Shown here: one piece after another, positions 1 to 8,972 of the stretch
Layout: the number at the start of each line of letters is the position of its first letter
Position numbering within the stretch: position 1 is the stretch's first letter
Origin: Verrucomicrobiaceae bacterium
GTDB lineage: Bacteria > Verrucomicrobiota > Verrucomicrobiia > Verrucomicrobiales > Verrucomicrobiaceae
Assembly (NCBI GenBank): GCA_021151605.1
Contig: JAGKWZ010000016.1
Coordinates: 1 to 64,000, forward strand
DNA: 64,000 nt
Reading direction: 5' to 3'
The notes under the pieces: model-generated
What the model was told of the DNA's origin: nothing
Database searches by the model: none
What the model saw: only the letters and a program-made list of their open reading frames with translations
Program-made: the position numbers and the translations under genes

Positions 1-584
1 AGCGCTCGTTGCAGTTCGTGAAATGGCTCGTCAAAGCGAACCCTGAGGGCAAGTGGCAGCAGTTCCTCACCGACGACGGCAACGGCCTGCGCTGGGAGAA
101 AGTCACCATGAGCGGCATCTCGCACGGTAGCACGACATCAGCGCGTTTTGCCATGCATCAGAAGGTGGATCGCGTGGTGATGTTCTCCGGCCCGCGTGAC
201 AACACCGAGACCTGGCAAGGCGGCCCCTCCGCCACGCCCTCGAACCGCTTTTTCGGCTTCACGCACATTCTTGACGGCGGCTGGACCGCCGATCACTACT
301 GCCGCTCCTGGCAACTGCTCAAAATGCACAACCACGGCCCCATCGTGAACATCGACGCCGCCGAGCCACCCTACGGCAACACGCGCCGCCTCATCACGAA
401 CATCGACGTGAAAAACAATGCCGGCCGCGCTCACACCATCGTCGTGCCCGGTCGCAAGGATCTCATGGGCCAGTGGGTGTATGATGAGGTCTTTCGCTAC
501 CTCTTCACTCATCCCGTCGATCAAAGCGGCCCAGCAGTGCCGATGGATGCGGATTGCGAGATGGATCAACAGCAGCGGAAGTGA
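1..584 (+). CDS. Alpha/beta hydrolase-fold protein, C-terminal part
   Basis: The frame is open from the left edge, so the gene starts outside the window; the TTG at 9 is unlikely to be the true start. The visible 190 or so residues contain a nucleophile elbow GISHGS (G-x-S-x-G) and, further on, the segment AHTIVVPG that could supply the catalytic histidine, as in alpha/beta hydrolases. It resembles secreted hydrolases common in Verrucomicrobia, but the substrate cannot be told. The N-terminal half, including any signal peptide and the oxyanion strand, is not visible. The DUF1552 gene follows 73 bp downstream on the same strand. Confidence 0.6.
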   Translation, partial: RSLQFVKWLVKANPEGKWQQFLTDDGNGLRWEKVTMSGISHGSTTSARFAMHQKVDRVVMFSGPRDNTETWQGGPSATPSNRFFGFTHILDGGWTADHYCRSWQLLKMHNHGPIVNIDAAEPPYGNTRRLITNIDVKNNAGRAHTIVVPGRKDLMGQWVYDEVFRYLFTHPVDQSGPAVPMDADCEMDQQQRK

Positions 585-657
585 ACCTGGAAACCATTCT
601 TCTGCCTAAACTCAGTCCATTGCTCCAAAACTCCACCTCTCCAATTCCCCGCGCCCC

Positions 658-1932
658 ATGACCACCCGCCGCCATTTCCTCCGCAGCACCGGCACGCTCA
701 TCGCGCTGCCTGCGCTCGAATCCATCGGCTTCAAGGCCTTCGCCGCTCCGAAAGTCGCGACACCACCGAAGCGCATGGTGTTTCTCGGCTTTGGCTGGGG
801 GGTGACGAATGAGACGTGGTTCCCGGATGCGAAGAAGACGGGCACGGCGTGGGAGTTGTCGGAAGGGCTGAAGCCGCTCGCGAGGCATCAGAAGGACATC
901 ACCGTGGTGCAGGGTTGTGCGAACAAGTTTGCGAATGAAGCGCACTGGGGCAGCACGTTCTGGCTCACGGGCGCGAATCGTTATGCAGAACCGGGGCAGA
1001 GCTTCCACAACAGCATCAGCGCGGATCAGGTGGCGGCGGCGCATCTGGGGAAGGAGACGCGCTTTGCCTCGATCCAGCTCAACACGCCGGACGTGGCGAA
1101 CTCGGGCCACGGACCCGGCTTGTCGATGGCCTGGGACCCGCGCGGCAAACCGATGGCGGGGCTCGAGAATCCCGTCGCGGCATTTCATCGCCTGTTTTCG
1201 GATGACACCACGCCGCTGAGCGAGCGCCAGGCGATGCTCGCGCAAAAGCGCAGCGTGCTCGATGCCGTGCTGGAGGATGCGAAGCGAGTGCAGAACGGCC
1301 TCACGAAGACGGACATCGACAAGCTCGACGAATACTACCAAAGCATCCGCGACATCGAGGTGCGGCTCGGCAAGGACGAGCAATGGCTCAGCGTGCCGAA
1401 GTCCAAACCGCCCGTCAGCGAGCCCAAACCCGGCCTCGCGGGCAAAGAGGAAATCAAAGTGATGTATGATCTCATCGTCGCCGCCTTGCAGACGGACAGC
1501 ACGCGAGTGCTCACCTACCGGCAGCCGGTGGGCACGTTGCTCCAAAGTCTCGGCACCAAGGTCGCGCCGCATGACATGAGCCACTACAGCCCCGGCGACC
1601 GCATGGCAGCCTCGCAGAAGCGTGATGCCACGCAGAGTGAATTGCTCGCCGGTCTCATCGACAAGCTCAAGGCCACGAAGGAAGCCGATGGCACGACGTT
1701 GTTTGATCACATCGCCCTCGCCTACGGCAGCAACATCCGCACCATCCATTATCTCGACAACTGCCCCACCGTGCTCACCGGCGGAGCCGCGAACCTCAAA
1801 CTCGGCCACCACCTCGTCCTGCCCAAAGACACACCGCTGTGCAACGTGTGGCTCACCCTGCTCCACGGCCTCGGCATCGAAGCCGAACGCCACGGCGACA
1901 GCACGGGTGTGGTGAAGGAACTTCGAGCATAA
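658..1932 (+). CDS. DUF1552 domain protein, Tat-exported
   Basis: This 424-residue protein begins with a twin-arginine signal (TTRRHFLRSTG, followed by a hydrophobic stretch ending near FAA), so it is probably exported folded. The rest matches the DUF1552 (HXXSHH-type) family; the characteristic histidine/serine motif appears as APHDMSHY near residue 300. DUF1552 genes are normally paired with a DUF1592-family cytochrome gene and the two are thought to work together in the envelope, possibly in polysaccharide degradation; the reaction is not known. Here the partner lies downstream but is separated by an antisense gene and two repeat copies. The stop codon is immediately followed by repeat copy A. 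Confidence 0.88.
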   Translation: MTTRRHFLRSTGTLIALPALESIGFKAFAAPKVATPPKRMVFLGFGWGVTNETWFPDAKKTGTAWELSEGLKPLARHQKDITVVQGCANKFANEAHWGSTFWLTGANRYAEPGQSFHNSISADQVAAAHLGKETRFASIQLNTPDVANSGHGPGLSMAWDPRGKPMAGLENPVAAFHRLFSDDTTPLSERQAMLAQKRSVLDAVLEDAKRVQNGLTKTDIDKLDEYYQSIRDIEVRLGKDEQWLSVPKSKPPVSEPKPGLAGKEEIKVMYDLIVAALQTDSTRVLTYRQPVGTLLQSLGTKVAPHDMSHYSPGDRMAASQKRDATQSELLAGLIDKLKATKEADGTTLFDHIALAYGSNIRTIHYLDNCPTVLTGGAANLKLGHHLVLPKDTPLCNVWLTLLHGLGIEAERHGDSTGVVKELRA

Positions 1933-1997
1933 GGACAGAGGAATGGGAACATGGGAATGACTCTGAATCTTATTCCGGTGTCCCCATTCCCTTGTCC
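1933..1997. repeat. Palindromic repeat family 1, copy A
   Basis: Imperfect inverted repeat. The left arm GGACAGAGGAATGGGAACA matches, with three mismatches, the reverse complement of the right arm TGTCCCCATTCCCTTGTCC. It begins directly after the TAA of the DUF1552 gene and ends 12 bp before the stop of the convergent GxxExxY gene, so it might act as a bidirectional terminator-like hairpin. No clear T-tract is seen. Further copies lie at 2856-2922 and 6574-6641. Confidence 0.8.
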
Positions 1998-2009
1998 AAA
2001 GTCCAAAAC

Positions 2010-2816
2010 TCACTTTTCAATCGTCACCATGCTCATCGTCGTGCCGCGAATATTGATCCACTGCCATGCCCGAAGCGGCAGGCAGTCCAGCAGGGATCTC
2101 AGATGTCTCTCATGAAGCCTTCCATCGTCCAACGAGGTTACGACAAATCCAACCTGCTCCCCGTGAAGCGCTACGCGATGATGGCCGAGCGAGAGTCCGT
2201 CTCGCGTCACCGGCAACCGCTCCATGCACCCCACTTCGCATCCATTGAAATGAATCAAGGCCTCCTCAAACAAATGCCCATCCAAAAAGCCGCCCCACTC
2301 TCGGAGACAAGCCTCCGCTGTTTCGGCCAGCAGTCCACATCGGTCCGAGATGGCTTTCCATCGACGGCGATTGATCTCAGTGGCAAAACGGTTTGTTCGG
2401 CGAAAGGGGCAGCGTCGCAGCTTGCCGTCGATTTCCACTCCACCGAAGTTCAGGAGCTTGATTCGATCCGTCTCCACCAATGCCCCGTAGTGATAGACTT
2501 GGGCATCGTGAGCTCCGCTGAGCCGCTCCACCGCCTTCAACTCGTAGATCATGCCTTGGACGATCAGATCCAGTCGGTAAACCTTCTCAAATCCTCGGAA
2601 CGAAACTGCGACAGGCACTTGGGTATGGACCTCGCTGAAGCCCTCGGCACGCAGTCTCGCCGCGAGATCGTTCTCATAAACTGCTTCTTCACAAAGACGG
2701 CCCAGTTTGTTCTGCGAGGCATAAGCACAACGCATCACAACCTCATCAAGTTCGTCAAACTGTGCGTCCGTCAGAAACCGGACAGGGGCGTTGTGAAGAA
2801 TAGGCATGGCAGGCAA
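2010..2816 (-). CDS. GxxExxY family protein (PD-(D/E)XK nuclease-like)
   Basis: A 268-residue protein read against its neighbours. The first 120 or so residues carry the family signature GRLCEEAVYENDLAARL (GxxExxY) followed by RLDLIVQGMIYELKAVERL, where the D and the ELK form the expected PD-(D/E)XK-like core. The family usually has about 125-135 residues; this member has an extra C-terminal region of about 140 residues that I do not recognise. Two ATGs, at 2816 and 2807, are possible starts. The gene sits antisense between DUF1552 and its DUF1592 partner, bracketed by palindromic repeat copies A and B, which suggests a later insertion. GxxExxY proteins have no established function; nuclease activity is only inferred from the fold. 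Confidence 0.82.
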   Translation of the reverse strand: MPAMPILHNAPVRFLTDAQFDELDEVVMRCAYASQNKLGRLCEEAVYENDLAARLRAEGFSEVHTQVPVAVSFRGFEKVYRLDLIVQGMIYELKAVERLSGAHDAQVYHYGALVETDRIKLLNFGGVEIDGKLRRCPFRRTNRFATEINRRRWKAISDRCGLLAETAEACLREWGGFLDGHLFEEALIHFNGCEVGCMERLPVTRDGLSLGHHRVALHGEQVGFVVTSLDDGRLHERHLRSLLDCLPLRAWQWINIRGTTMSMVTIEK

Positions 2817-5800
2817 AAATGGACTAAACGCCTCCAGTTTGGCAAGTCGGATGAAGGACAGAGGAATGGGGACAGAGGAATAAACCCCAGAAACCTATTC
2901 CCTTGTCCCCATTCCCTTGTCCTAATTCTGCTATTTCCTCTGTTTGCTCTCGCCGAGCCACCCCAGGCCTTGCTCGACGCCAAGCACCGCGTCTTTCTCA
3001 AAGACAACTGCCTCACGTGCCACAATGCCGAGAAGCAAAAAGGCAAGGTTCGGCTCGATGACATCGCGTTCACGCTCGATTCAGTCGAAAAGGCCGATCT
3101 TTGGCAAAAGGTGCTCAACTCGATCAACTCAGGCGAAATGCCGCCGGAGGACGAAAAGCAGCCCTTACCTGCCGCGAAGACCGATTTCCTCGACGACCTC
3201 TCTCGCACGCTCGTCACGGCCCGCACAGCCCTCAGCGACTCCGGTGGCAAGATCACGATGCGCCGCCTGAATCGTCGCGAATACAAAAACACCATTCGCG
3301 ATCTGCTCGGCGTGGACTTGCGGGTGAACGAGCTGCCTGCGGATGGCGGTGCGGGCACCTTTGATACCGTGGGCTCATCGCTCTTCATGTCGTCGGATCA
3401 GTTCGAGCAATACCTCGCGCTTGGTCGGCAGGCGCTGGATGAGCACTTCGCACGATTCATTGCGCTCACGCCCACCAAGCCGCGCTTGATGCATGTGGAA
3501 GCGGAGGCGCGCAATGCGCGCATCGCGGTATCGCTGAAGGAGCGAACGGATGCGCATGAGCGCTACGAGAAGTGGACGGCGGCGGTGAATGCAGCGGCGG
3601 CGAAGCCTGAGAATGCGGACGTCGTCGCGCAGGTCCACGCCGAGAAGAAGGGCGATACGACACATCTCTTCTTCGCGTGGCAGAGGATCCAAGGAGCGCC
3701 TTCACCCGCAGACTTCGGCTTCACCGATGCGGTGCATGCGGACGAGCAGGGTCGGCGGAACTGGGTGCATTCCGTGCCGCAGCAGCGCGCTTACCTGGCG
3801 CATCCGGCGGCGAAGACGGGCAGCTTTCTGACCATCGAGGATGTGTTCGCGAATCCGTATCAGCCCTTCCGCATCCCTGGCGATTGGCCTGCGGGCGACT
3901 ATGTGGTGCGGGTGCGCATCGCGGCCACGAGCAACACGCCCAAGGAGCGGCACTTCGTCGAGTTTGGCTCGCAGCATGACAGCGGCGTGCGAGCGGTGAC
4001 GAGCAGTCATCAGGTCACTGGCACGATGGAAAAGCCGCAGGTGATCGAGATTCCGCTGAAGTTTTCGCCCGTGAACGGCCACGGTTTCTTCTTCCAGGAG
4101 AAGGGCAGCTACGAGTCCGAGGAGGTCGCGCATCGCCTCTTCGCCGAAGCAAAGAAGCGCAACGGCATCGGGCCGGAGTTCGCGCTGTGGATTGACTGGA
4201 TCGAGGTGGAGAGCGCCAATGGTGCAAAGGCCGCGCCTGTCGCGACGAAGATCGAGAAGCTTCGCAAAGACCCCGAGCAGTGGGCGAACAAATACATGCC
4301 CATCTATGCCGAGGGTTATGTGGAGAAGTATTCGCGCTTCCAAAAATGGTGCGCGGCGATTGATGAGGCGGCGAAGCAACCGGCCAACGCGGACATCGTG
4401 AAGAAGCTGCGGGATGACCCGAAGGTGAAGCAGTCGCCGCATGTGTTTTACAATCGCTTCGCCGACATCGCGGGTGCACCCGCGCCGACGAAGTTTGGTT
4501 TCAAGGACGTGGATGATGCGCAGTTCGCCCGCAGCGAATACAGCTACCATCATCAATACTATGCCGACTATGCGAAGCTGCCGGAGCGCGAGACGGGCAC
4601 CTGGCTCATGCTCTACTCCCTCGGTCGCTACACGGGCATCACTGCACCGGACAAATGGCCTGCGGGCAAATACACGCTTCGCATCCGCCTTGCCGCCTCG
4701 GATGAGTCGCCCAAAGAGCGTCGCTTCATCGAGATCGGCACCGGCAAAGCCGACGCGGCGGACTTCAACGTGCTAAGCTCGCATCAAGTCACCGGCACGC
4801 TCGCCCATCCGCAGACGCTGGAGATTCCTGTCGAGATCAATGCCAGCGGCGACCGCAACTTCGCCATCCGCGACAAGCGCCCGAATAAGCGGGAGGCCGA
4901 ATACGCGATGTTCCGCGAGGCTTGGGACAAAACCGGCACCGGCCCGCGTCCGTGCATCTGGGTGGACTTTGTCGAACTGGAAGGGCCGGTGAATGACGCG
5001 CCCGCTTTGACCAAGACCATCAAACAACGCCGCGAAGTCGAGCTGCATGCGAACGCGATGGTGGGCGGCACTTACAAGGGTTACTTCAAAGGCGGCTACG
5101 AGGCGGCGAAGAAGTTCCTGGAGACCAAGCAGCCGCAGAAGGGCATCCCCGACGAGCAGGAGGCGAAGTTCCGCATCCGTGGCTTTGAGCAGCATGGGCC
5201 GAGTTTTGAGCGATACCTGAACGATCCACTCACCAAGACCGGCGCGTATTTGACCATCTACAACGTCCACAAGGAAGAAGTCATCACGCTGCCGCCGGAT
5301 CAGCCCTCCGGCTGGCTCAAAACGAAGCACGAGGTCGAAAAAGCCGAACCGGGCGACTACATGCTGCGCTTCCGAATTGGCGCGGTGAAGGGCACGCCGA
5401 AGGAGCGGCACTTCGTCGCGCTCGGCAGTCGCAAAGCGGGCGATGAAGACTTCACGCTGATGCAGACCTTCCAAATCAGCGGCACCACCGACGCGCCGCA
5501 GATCATTGAGGTGCCGGTGAGCCTCGCTGCCGATGGTCCGCGCACCTTTGTGCTTCGTGAGAAGCGGGATGTGAAGCTCGATCACGAGCTTTTCACCACC
5601 GCGCAGAAAACCACCGGCGTGGGACCGCCTTCCGCGCTGTGGATTGACTGGGTGGAGTGGGAGGGCCCGCTGGTGAAGCAAGCGCCCATCGCCAAAGTCG
5701 GGCGCATTGAGCCGGAGAAACGCCGCGCCGATGTCGAGCGCGGTCATTTGCGCTTCCAATACCTCAACGAGCAATACGCCAAGTGGAAGGCCGCCGGTGG

Positions 5801-7643
5801 CGATGAGAAGCGGCTCAAAGAGTTCGACTTCACCGACAAATCTCACGCCGAGTTCGCCAAGGTCGTGTGGGACAGCAACAACCGCTGGTTCCAGCAATAC
5901 CTCGACCGTCCGCTCTCGAAGACCGGCCTCTATCTCGACAACACCGTCCAGGAAACCTGCGAGCACGCCATCGACCTGCCCGCCGATCTCGCCACCGGCG
6001 ACTATGTCATGCGCGTGAAGATCGGTCGCGTGCCCGACATGCCCACGGAGCGTGCCTTTCTCTCCTTCGTCGAAGCCAGCCACATCGACAAAGACGACCG
6101 CACCTTCCTCGCGAACAAGCAGATCACCGCCACGCTCGACCAGCCCGAGATCATCGAGCTGCCCTTCCAAATCCGCCCCGGCGGCCCGCGGAAGTTCATC
6201 CTCATGGAAAAGCGTCCGCTGAAAAAAGAAGCCATCAGCCTGCCAGGACGCACCCGCCAGATCGCCGACGCCAAACAACGCGATCCCGTGCTCTGGATCG
6301 ACTGGATCGAGTGGCAAGGCCCGCTGAACAAGGCCGAAGTCGGTTCGCAGGTGAATCCTGTGATCGCTGCCGGAGAGACCAATCCCCGCACCGTGCTCCA
6401 AACCTTCGCCGAACGAGCCTTTCGAGGCAAAAAGCCCTCCGCCGCCTTTTTGGACAAACTCACCACTCTGTATGATGTGCGCCGCAAAGCAGGCGATGCG
6501 CACGAAGCAGCCCTCAAAGAGCCACTGAGCGTGATTCTGGCTTCACCGGGCTTTTTATACATCCAAGAGGTTGGGACAAAGGAATGGGGACAGAAGAATA
6601 AAACTTCTGAATCTCATTCTCCTGTCCCCATTCTCTTGTCGAAATCCGAACTCGCCTCACGCCTGTCCTTCTTCCTCTGGAGCGCACCACCCGATGAAGC
6701 TTTGCTCAAAGCCGACCTCACCAAGCCAGACATCCTCACTCGCGAAGTAGACCGCCTCATCGCCAGCCCGAAGGCGGACGAGTTCGTCAGCGGTTTCGTG
6801 CATCAATGGCTCGGCATGGACCGGCTCGACTTCTTCCAGTTCGATACCAAGCAGTTCCGCGACTTCGACGAAAGCGCCAAGGCCGCCGCACGCCGCGAGG
6901 TCTATGAAACCTTCGCCCACCTGCTGCGCAACAACGGCAGCCTCACGAAACTGCTCAAGAGCGACGAAATCCACGTCAACGGCCTGCTTGCCACCTACTA
7001 CGGCATCGAAGGCATCAGCGGCGATGTGTTTCAAAAGGTCAAACTCCCCGCCAACTCCCCACGCGGCGGCCTGCTCGGCATGGCCGCCATTCTCGCCATG
7101 GGCAGTAACGGCGAGCGCACCAGCCCTGTCGAGCGCGGCGCCTGGGTGCTGCGCAAACTCCTCCACAACCCGCCACCGCCCGCCCCGCCAAACGTCCCGC
7201 AGCTTGATCGTCTCGCCGGCAAACCCATCAGCCCACGCGAACGTCTTCTCGCCCATCAAGAAGAGCCGCAGTGCCTCCAGTGCCATCGCAAGATCGACCC
7301 CATCGGCTTCGGCCTCGAAAACTTCAACGCCGCCGGCAAATGGCGCGACGTCGATCACGACCCCAAAACCAAAAAAGACTGGCCCATCGACCCCGCCGGC
7401 CAATTCCACCACGGCCCCGCCTTCAAAGACTACTTCGCCCTGCGCGACCAAATCGCCGCCCAGAGCGAAAATTTTGCCCAGGGCTTCACCGAAGCCCTCA
7501 TCGAGTATGCGCTCGGCAGGCCATATGGCTTCACGGATGCCGAGCTCGCGGATGACATCGTCAAAAAAGCCAAAGCGAAGGATTTTGTGATTCGCGAGGT
7601 CATCCTCGCACTCGTCACCAGCCGGGAGTTTGGTCGGAAATAG
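2793..7643 (+). CDS. Giant secreted DUF1592/DUF1588-family cytochrome-like protein
   Basis: Domains in order: signal-like segment near 2919-2955 ending ALA; heme-type motif CLTCH at about 3013 (PSCyt1-like); DUF1587 at about 3259-3450 (MRRLNRREYKNTIRDLLG); four tandem modules of about 650-750 bp, each with a GDY-x-R-R core and a closing WIDW-V/I-E-x-x-GP-like motif (about 4190, 4960, 5640, 6295); DUF1595 from about 6385; DUF1592 from about 6645; DUF1588 from about 7027 with a second CLQCH; DUF1585 to the end. Such proteins usually carry at most one extra module, so four is unusual. The start is uncertain: palindromic repeat B covers the expected start region, no in-frame ATG lies nearby, and the GTG at 2793 is the best in-frame candidate. 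Copy C of the repeat is translated in frame at 6574-6641, between DUF1595 and DUF1592. Confidence 0.85.
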   Translation: MKNRHGRQKWTKRLQFGKSDEGQRNGDRGINPRNLFPCPHSLVLILLFPLFALAEPPQALLDAKHRVFLKDNCLTCHNAEKQKGKVRLDDIAFTLDSVEKADLWQKVLNSINSGEMPPEDEKQPLPAAKTDFLDDLSRTLVTARTALSDSGGKITMRRLNRREYKNTIRDLLGVDLRVNELPADGGAGTFDTVGSSLFMSSDQFEQYLALGRQALDEHFARFIALTPTKPRLMHVEAEARNARIAVSLKERTDAHERYEKWTAAVNAAAAKPENADVVAQVHAEKKGDTTHLFFAWQRIQGAPSPADFGFTDAVHADEQGRRNWVHSVPQQRAYLAHPAAKTGSFLTIEDVFANPYQPFRIPGDWPAGDYVVRVRIAATSNTPKERHFVEFGSQHDSGVRAVTSSHQVTGTMEKPQVIEIPLKFSPVNGHGFFFQEKGSYESEEVAHRLFAEAKKRNGIGPEFALWIDWIEVESANGAKAAPVATKIEKLRKDPEQWANKYMPIYAEGYVEKYSRFQKWCAAIDEAAKQPANADIVKKLRDDPKVKQSPHVFYNRFADIAGAPAPTKFGFKDVDDAQFARSEYSYHHQYYADYAKLPERETGTWLMLYSLGRYTGITAPDKWPAGKYTLRIRLAASDESPKERRFIEIGTGKADAADFNVLSSHQVTGTLAHPQTLEIPVEINASGDRNFAIRDKRPNKREAEYAMFREAWDKTGTGPRPCIWVDFVELEGPVNDAPALTKTIKQRREVELHANAMVGGTYKGYFKGGYEAAKKFLETKQPQKGIPDEQEAKFRIRGFEQHGPSFERYLNDPLTKTGAYLTIYNVHKEEVITLPPDQPSGWLKTKHEVEKAEPGDYMLRFRIGAVKGTPKERHFVALGSRKAGDEDFTLMQTFQISGTTDAPQIIEVPVSLAADGPRTFVLREKRDVKLDHELFTTAQKTTGVGPPSALWIDWVEWEGPLVKQAPIAKVGRIEPEKRRADVERGHLRFQYLNEQYAKWKAAGGDEKRLKEFDFTDKSHAEFAKVVWDSNNRWFQQYLDRPLSKTGLYLDNTVQETCEHAIDLPADLATGDYVMRVKIGRVPDMPTERAFLSFVEASHIDKDDRTFLANKQITATLDQPEIIELPFQIRPGGPRKFILMEKRPLKKEAISLPGRTRQIADAKQRDPVLWIDWIEWQGPLNKAEVGSQVNPVIAAGETNPRTVLQTFAERAFRGKKPSAAFLDKLTTLYDVRRKAGDAHEAALKEPLSVILASPGFLYIQEVGTKEWGQKNKTSESHSPVPILLSKSELASRLSFFLWSAPPDEALLKADLTKPDILTREVDRLIASPKADEFVSGFVHQWLGMDRLDFFQFDTKQFRDFDESAKAAARREVYETFAHLLRNNGSLTKLLKSDEIHVNGLLATYYGIEGISGDVFQKVKLPANSPRGGLLGMAAILAMGSNGERTSPVERGAWVLRKLLHNPPPPAPPNVPQLDRLAGKPISPRERLLAHQEEPQCLQCHRKIDPIGFGLENFNAAGKWRDVDHDPKTKKDWPIDPAGQFHHGPAFKDYFALRDQIAAQSENFAQGFTEALIEYALGRPYGFTDAELADDIVKKAKAKDFVIREVILALVTSREFGRK
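2856..2922. repeat. Palindromic repeat family 1, copy B
   Basis: The best-preserved copy. The left arm reads GGACAGAGGAATGGGGACA followed by GAGGAATA, and the right arm is the near-perfect reverse complement ending CCATTCCCTTGTCC. Each arm contains the sub-repeat GGACA-(GA/AG)-GGAAT twice. It lies where the start codon and first signal-peptide residues of the DUF1592 gene should be, and its right end runs straight into the hydrophobic signal core. Confidence 0.85.
6574..6641. repeat. Palindromic repeat family 1, copy C, inside a coding sequence
   Basis: Same family as copies A and B: GGACAAAGGAATGGGGACA on the left and CCTGTCCCCATTCTCTTGTC on the right. It lies in the DUF1592-family gene between YIQE (end of DUF1595) and KSELASRL (start of DUF1592). 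In the gene's frame it is read through as a low-complexity linker (around KEWGQKNKTSESHSPVP). Other frames through the element contain TAA or TGA, so only a compatible frame and phase would have been tolerated. Confidence 0.85.
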
Positions 7644-7733
7644 ATGTAAGGCAGAAGAATGGGGTCATTGTGCCAAGATAAACACACAGACAACGAACCA
7701 CCGGCCCAAGGCCCCAAGCATGAATCCAGAAGC

Positions 7734-8075
7734 TTCGACTCCCTCGGGTTCACGCACTAATGGGGCCGCTCAAGAAAGGGCAAGCCGGTCATCCAGCGTA
7801 GCACAGTGAATAAGCGGCTCGGCCGAGCACTCGCTGTGCTGCGAGAGTGGATGCGCCAGCACCGGCACTACCCGGTGAATGAACAATGGCACAGCCTGAA
7901 GCGCAAAGTGCAGGGACATAACGCCTACTATGGAAGCACTGGCAACAGTCGAGGCATAGGCAGCTTCAACCCATGGTTTGAGTGGCTCAACCGGCGAGGC
8001 GGCAAAAAGCCGCTGAGCTGGGAGAAATACAGTCAATGGCTTAGAGAAGTCTTCCGCTGGCTCGACTCGGCGAAG
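7734..8075 (+). pseudogene. Group II intron reverse transcriptase/maturase, C-terminal remnant
   Basis: The frame reads FDSLGFTH-stop-WGRSRKGKPVIQRSTVNKRL and then EWMRQHRHYPVNEQW, VQGHNAYYGSTGNSRGIGSF and [19 protein letters not shown]. These match the maturase (X) and end region of group II intron-encoded proteins, where the usual motifs are FLGFTHYWG, KLRGHYxYYGxxGN and WLxRRS. The tyrosine codon of FTHYW is a TAA stop at 7758-7760, and the whole reverse-transcriptase domain is missing, so it is a relic. No intron domain V hairpin was seen downstream. Partial matches to palindromic family 1 lie on both sides (7650-7667, and about 8086-8107). Confidence 0.8.
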
Positions 8076-8172
8076 AATGAATGGGTTCTCCTGTCCCTAT
8101 TGTTCTGTTGTAGTCTGTCCAGAGTCTTTTCGAAGACATCGTTACCGGCCGCCGTTACCTCCACATCCTTCC

Positions 8173-8886
8173 ATGAAGCGCCTCACCTTCCTCCTCGCCG
8201 CCGTTTCTGCTTTTCACACCTTTGCGGCCGAAACACCGGTCGAGACGGATCCGCGGCTGCATTCCGATGGCCAAGGCTGGAAGCTCAATCAGGCGACGAT
8301 CAAAGACCCAAAGCGTCCACGCGTGCTGCTCATCGGTGATTCGATCCTCAGCGGGTACATGGCGCATGCGATCAAGAAGCTCGACGGCATGGCCTACGTC
8401 GATGCCTGGGTGAACCCCTACAACCAGTCCGAGCATCTCAACACGAAGATCCTGCCCGACGTGCTCGCGAAAGGGCCGTATGACGTGATCCACTTCAACA
8501 TGGGCCTGCACGGCTGGCAGGAGGGCCGCATCAAGCCGGGCACCTTCGAACCGCTGACGAAAGGCTACGTCGATGCCATCAAGGCGAAGCTCCCCAACGC
8601 CAAGCTCATTTGGGCCAGCAGCACGCCCGTGATGCTGGAAGGCGATGTCAAAACGCTCGATCCCGTCATCAACGGCACTATCCTCGACCACAACCGAATG
8701 GCCGCCAAAGTCATGGCCGAATGCGGCGTGCCGGTGAGCGACTTCTACGCCCTGCTCGTGGACAAGCTCGACCTCGCCCGCGGTGGCAAAGACAAGTTTC
8801 ACTGGAATGGTCCCGCCTATCAGATCCTCGGCGACAAATGCGTCGAGGAAGTGCTGAAGGCGCTGCCAGCCGCTCATGGTTCATAG
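8173..8886 (+). CDS. Secreted SGNH/GDSL-family hydrolase
   Basis: A 237-residue protein starting [20 protein letters not shown], a clear Sec signal peptide; ATG 8173 was preferred over an upstream in-frame start because of it. SGNH blocks are visible: block [12 protein letters not shown] (nucleophile Ser), block III-like HFNMGLHGW, and block [11 protein letters not shown] with the Asp/His pair. Members are esterases or lipases acting on acyl groups, often of polysaccharides. The exact substrate is not evident. The gene stands alone between the intron remnant and a convergent carboxypeptidase gene. Confidence 0.85.
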   Translation: MKRLTFLLAAVSAFHTFAAETPVETDPRLHSDGQGWKLNQATIKDPKRPRVLLIGDSILSGYMAHAIKKLDGMAYVDAWVNPYNQSEHLNTKILPDVLAKGPYDVIHFNMGLHGWQEGRIKPGTFEPLTKGYVDAIKAKLPNAKLIWASSTPVMLEGDVKTLDPVINGTILDHNRMAAKVMAECGVPVSDFYALLVDKLDLARGGKDKFHWNGPAYQILGDKCVEEVLKALPAAHGS

Positions 8887-8972
8887 GGCTATCCAGCGTT
8901 CTTTTGGCGAAACCAAAGTCCTATCGCTTCCGCCGAGACGGAAGAGGGCAGGTTGCCCGTTCATGGGCGTGA

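Noticed and set aside
505..2013. 502-codon minus-strand frame opposite the DUF1552 gene
   Set aside because: Its product is Arg/His/Leu-rich with no family and mirrors codon bias of the real gene on the other strand.
1839..2792. Upstream open extension of the DUF1592 frame
   Set aside because: It runs antisense through the GxxExxY gene and through repeat A; the translated text shows no domain and the signal peptide lies further downstream.
4773..6503. 576-codon minus-strand frame
   Set aside because: Shadow of the four-module region of the DUF1592-family gene.
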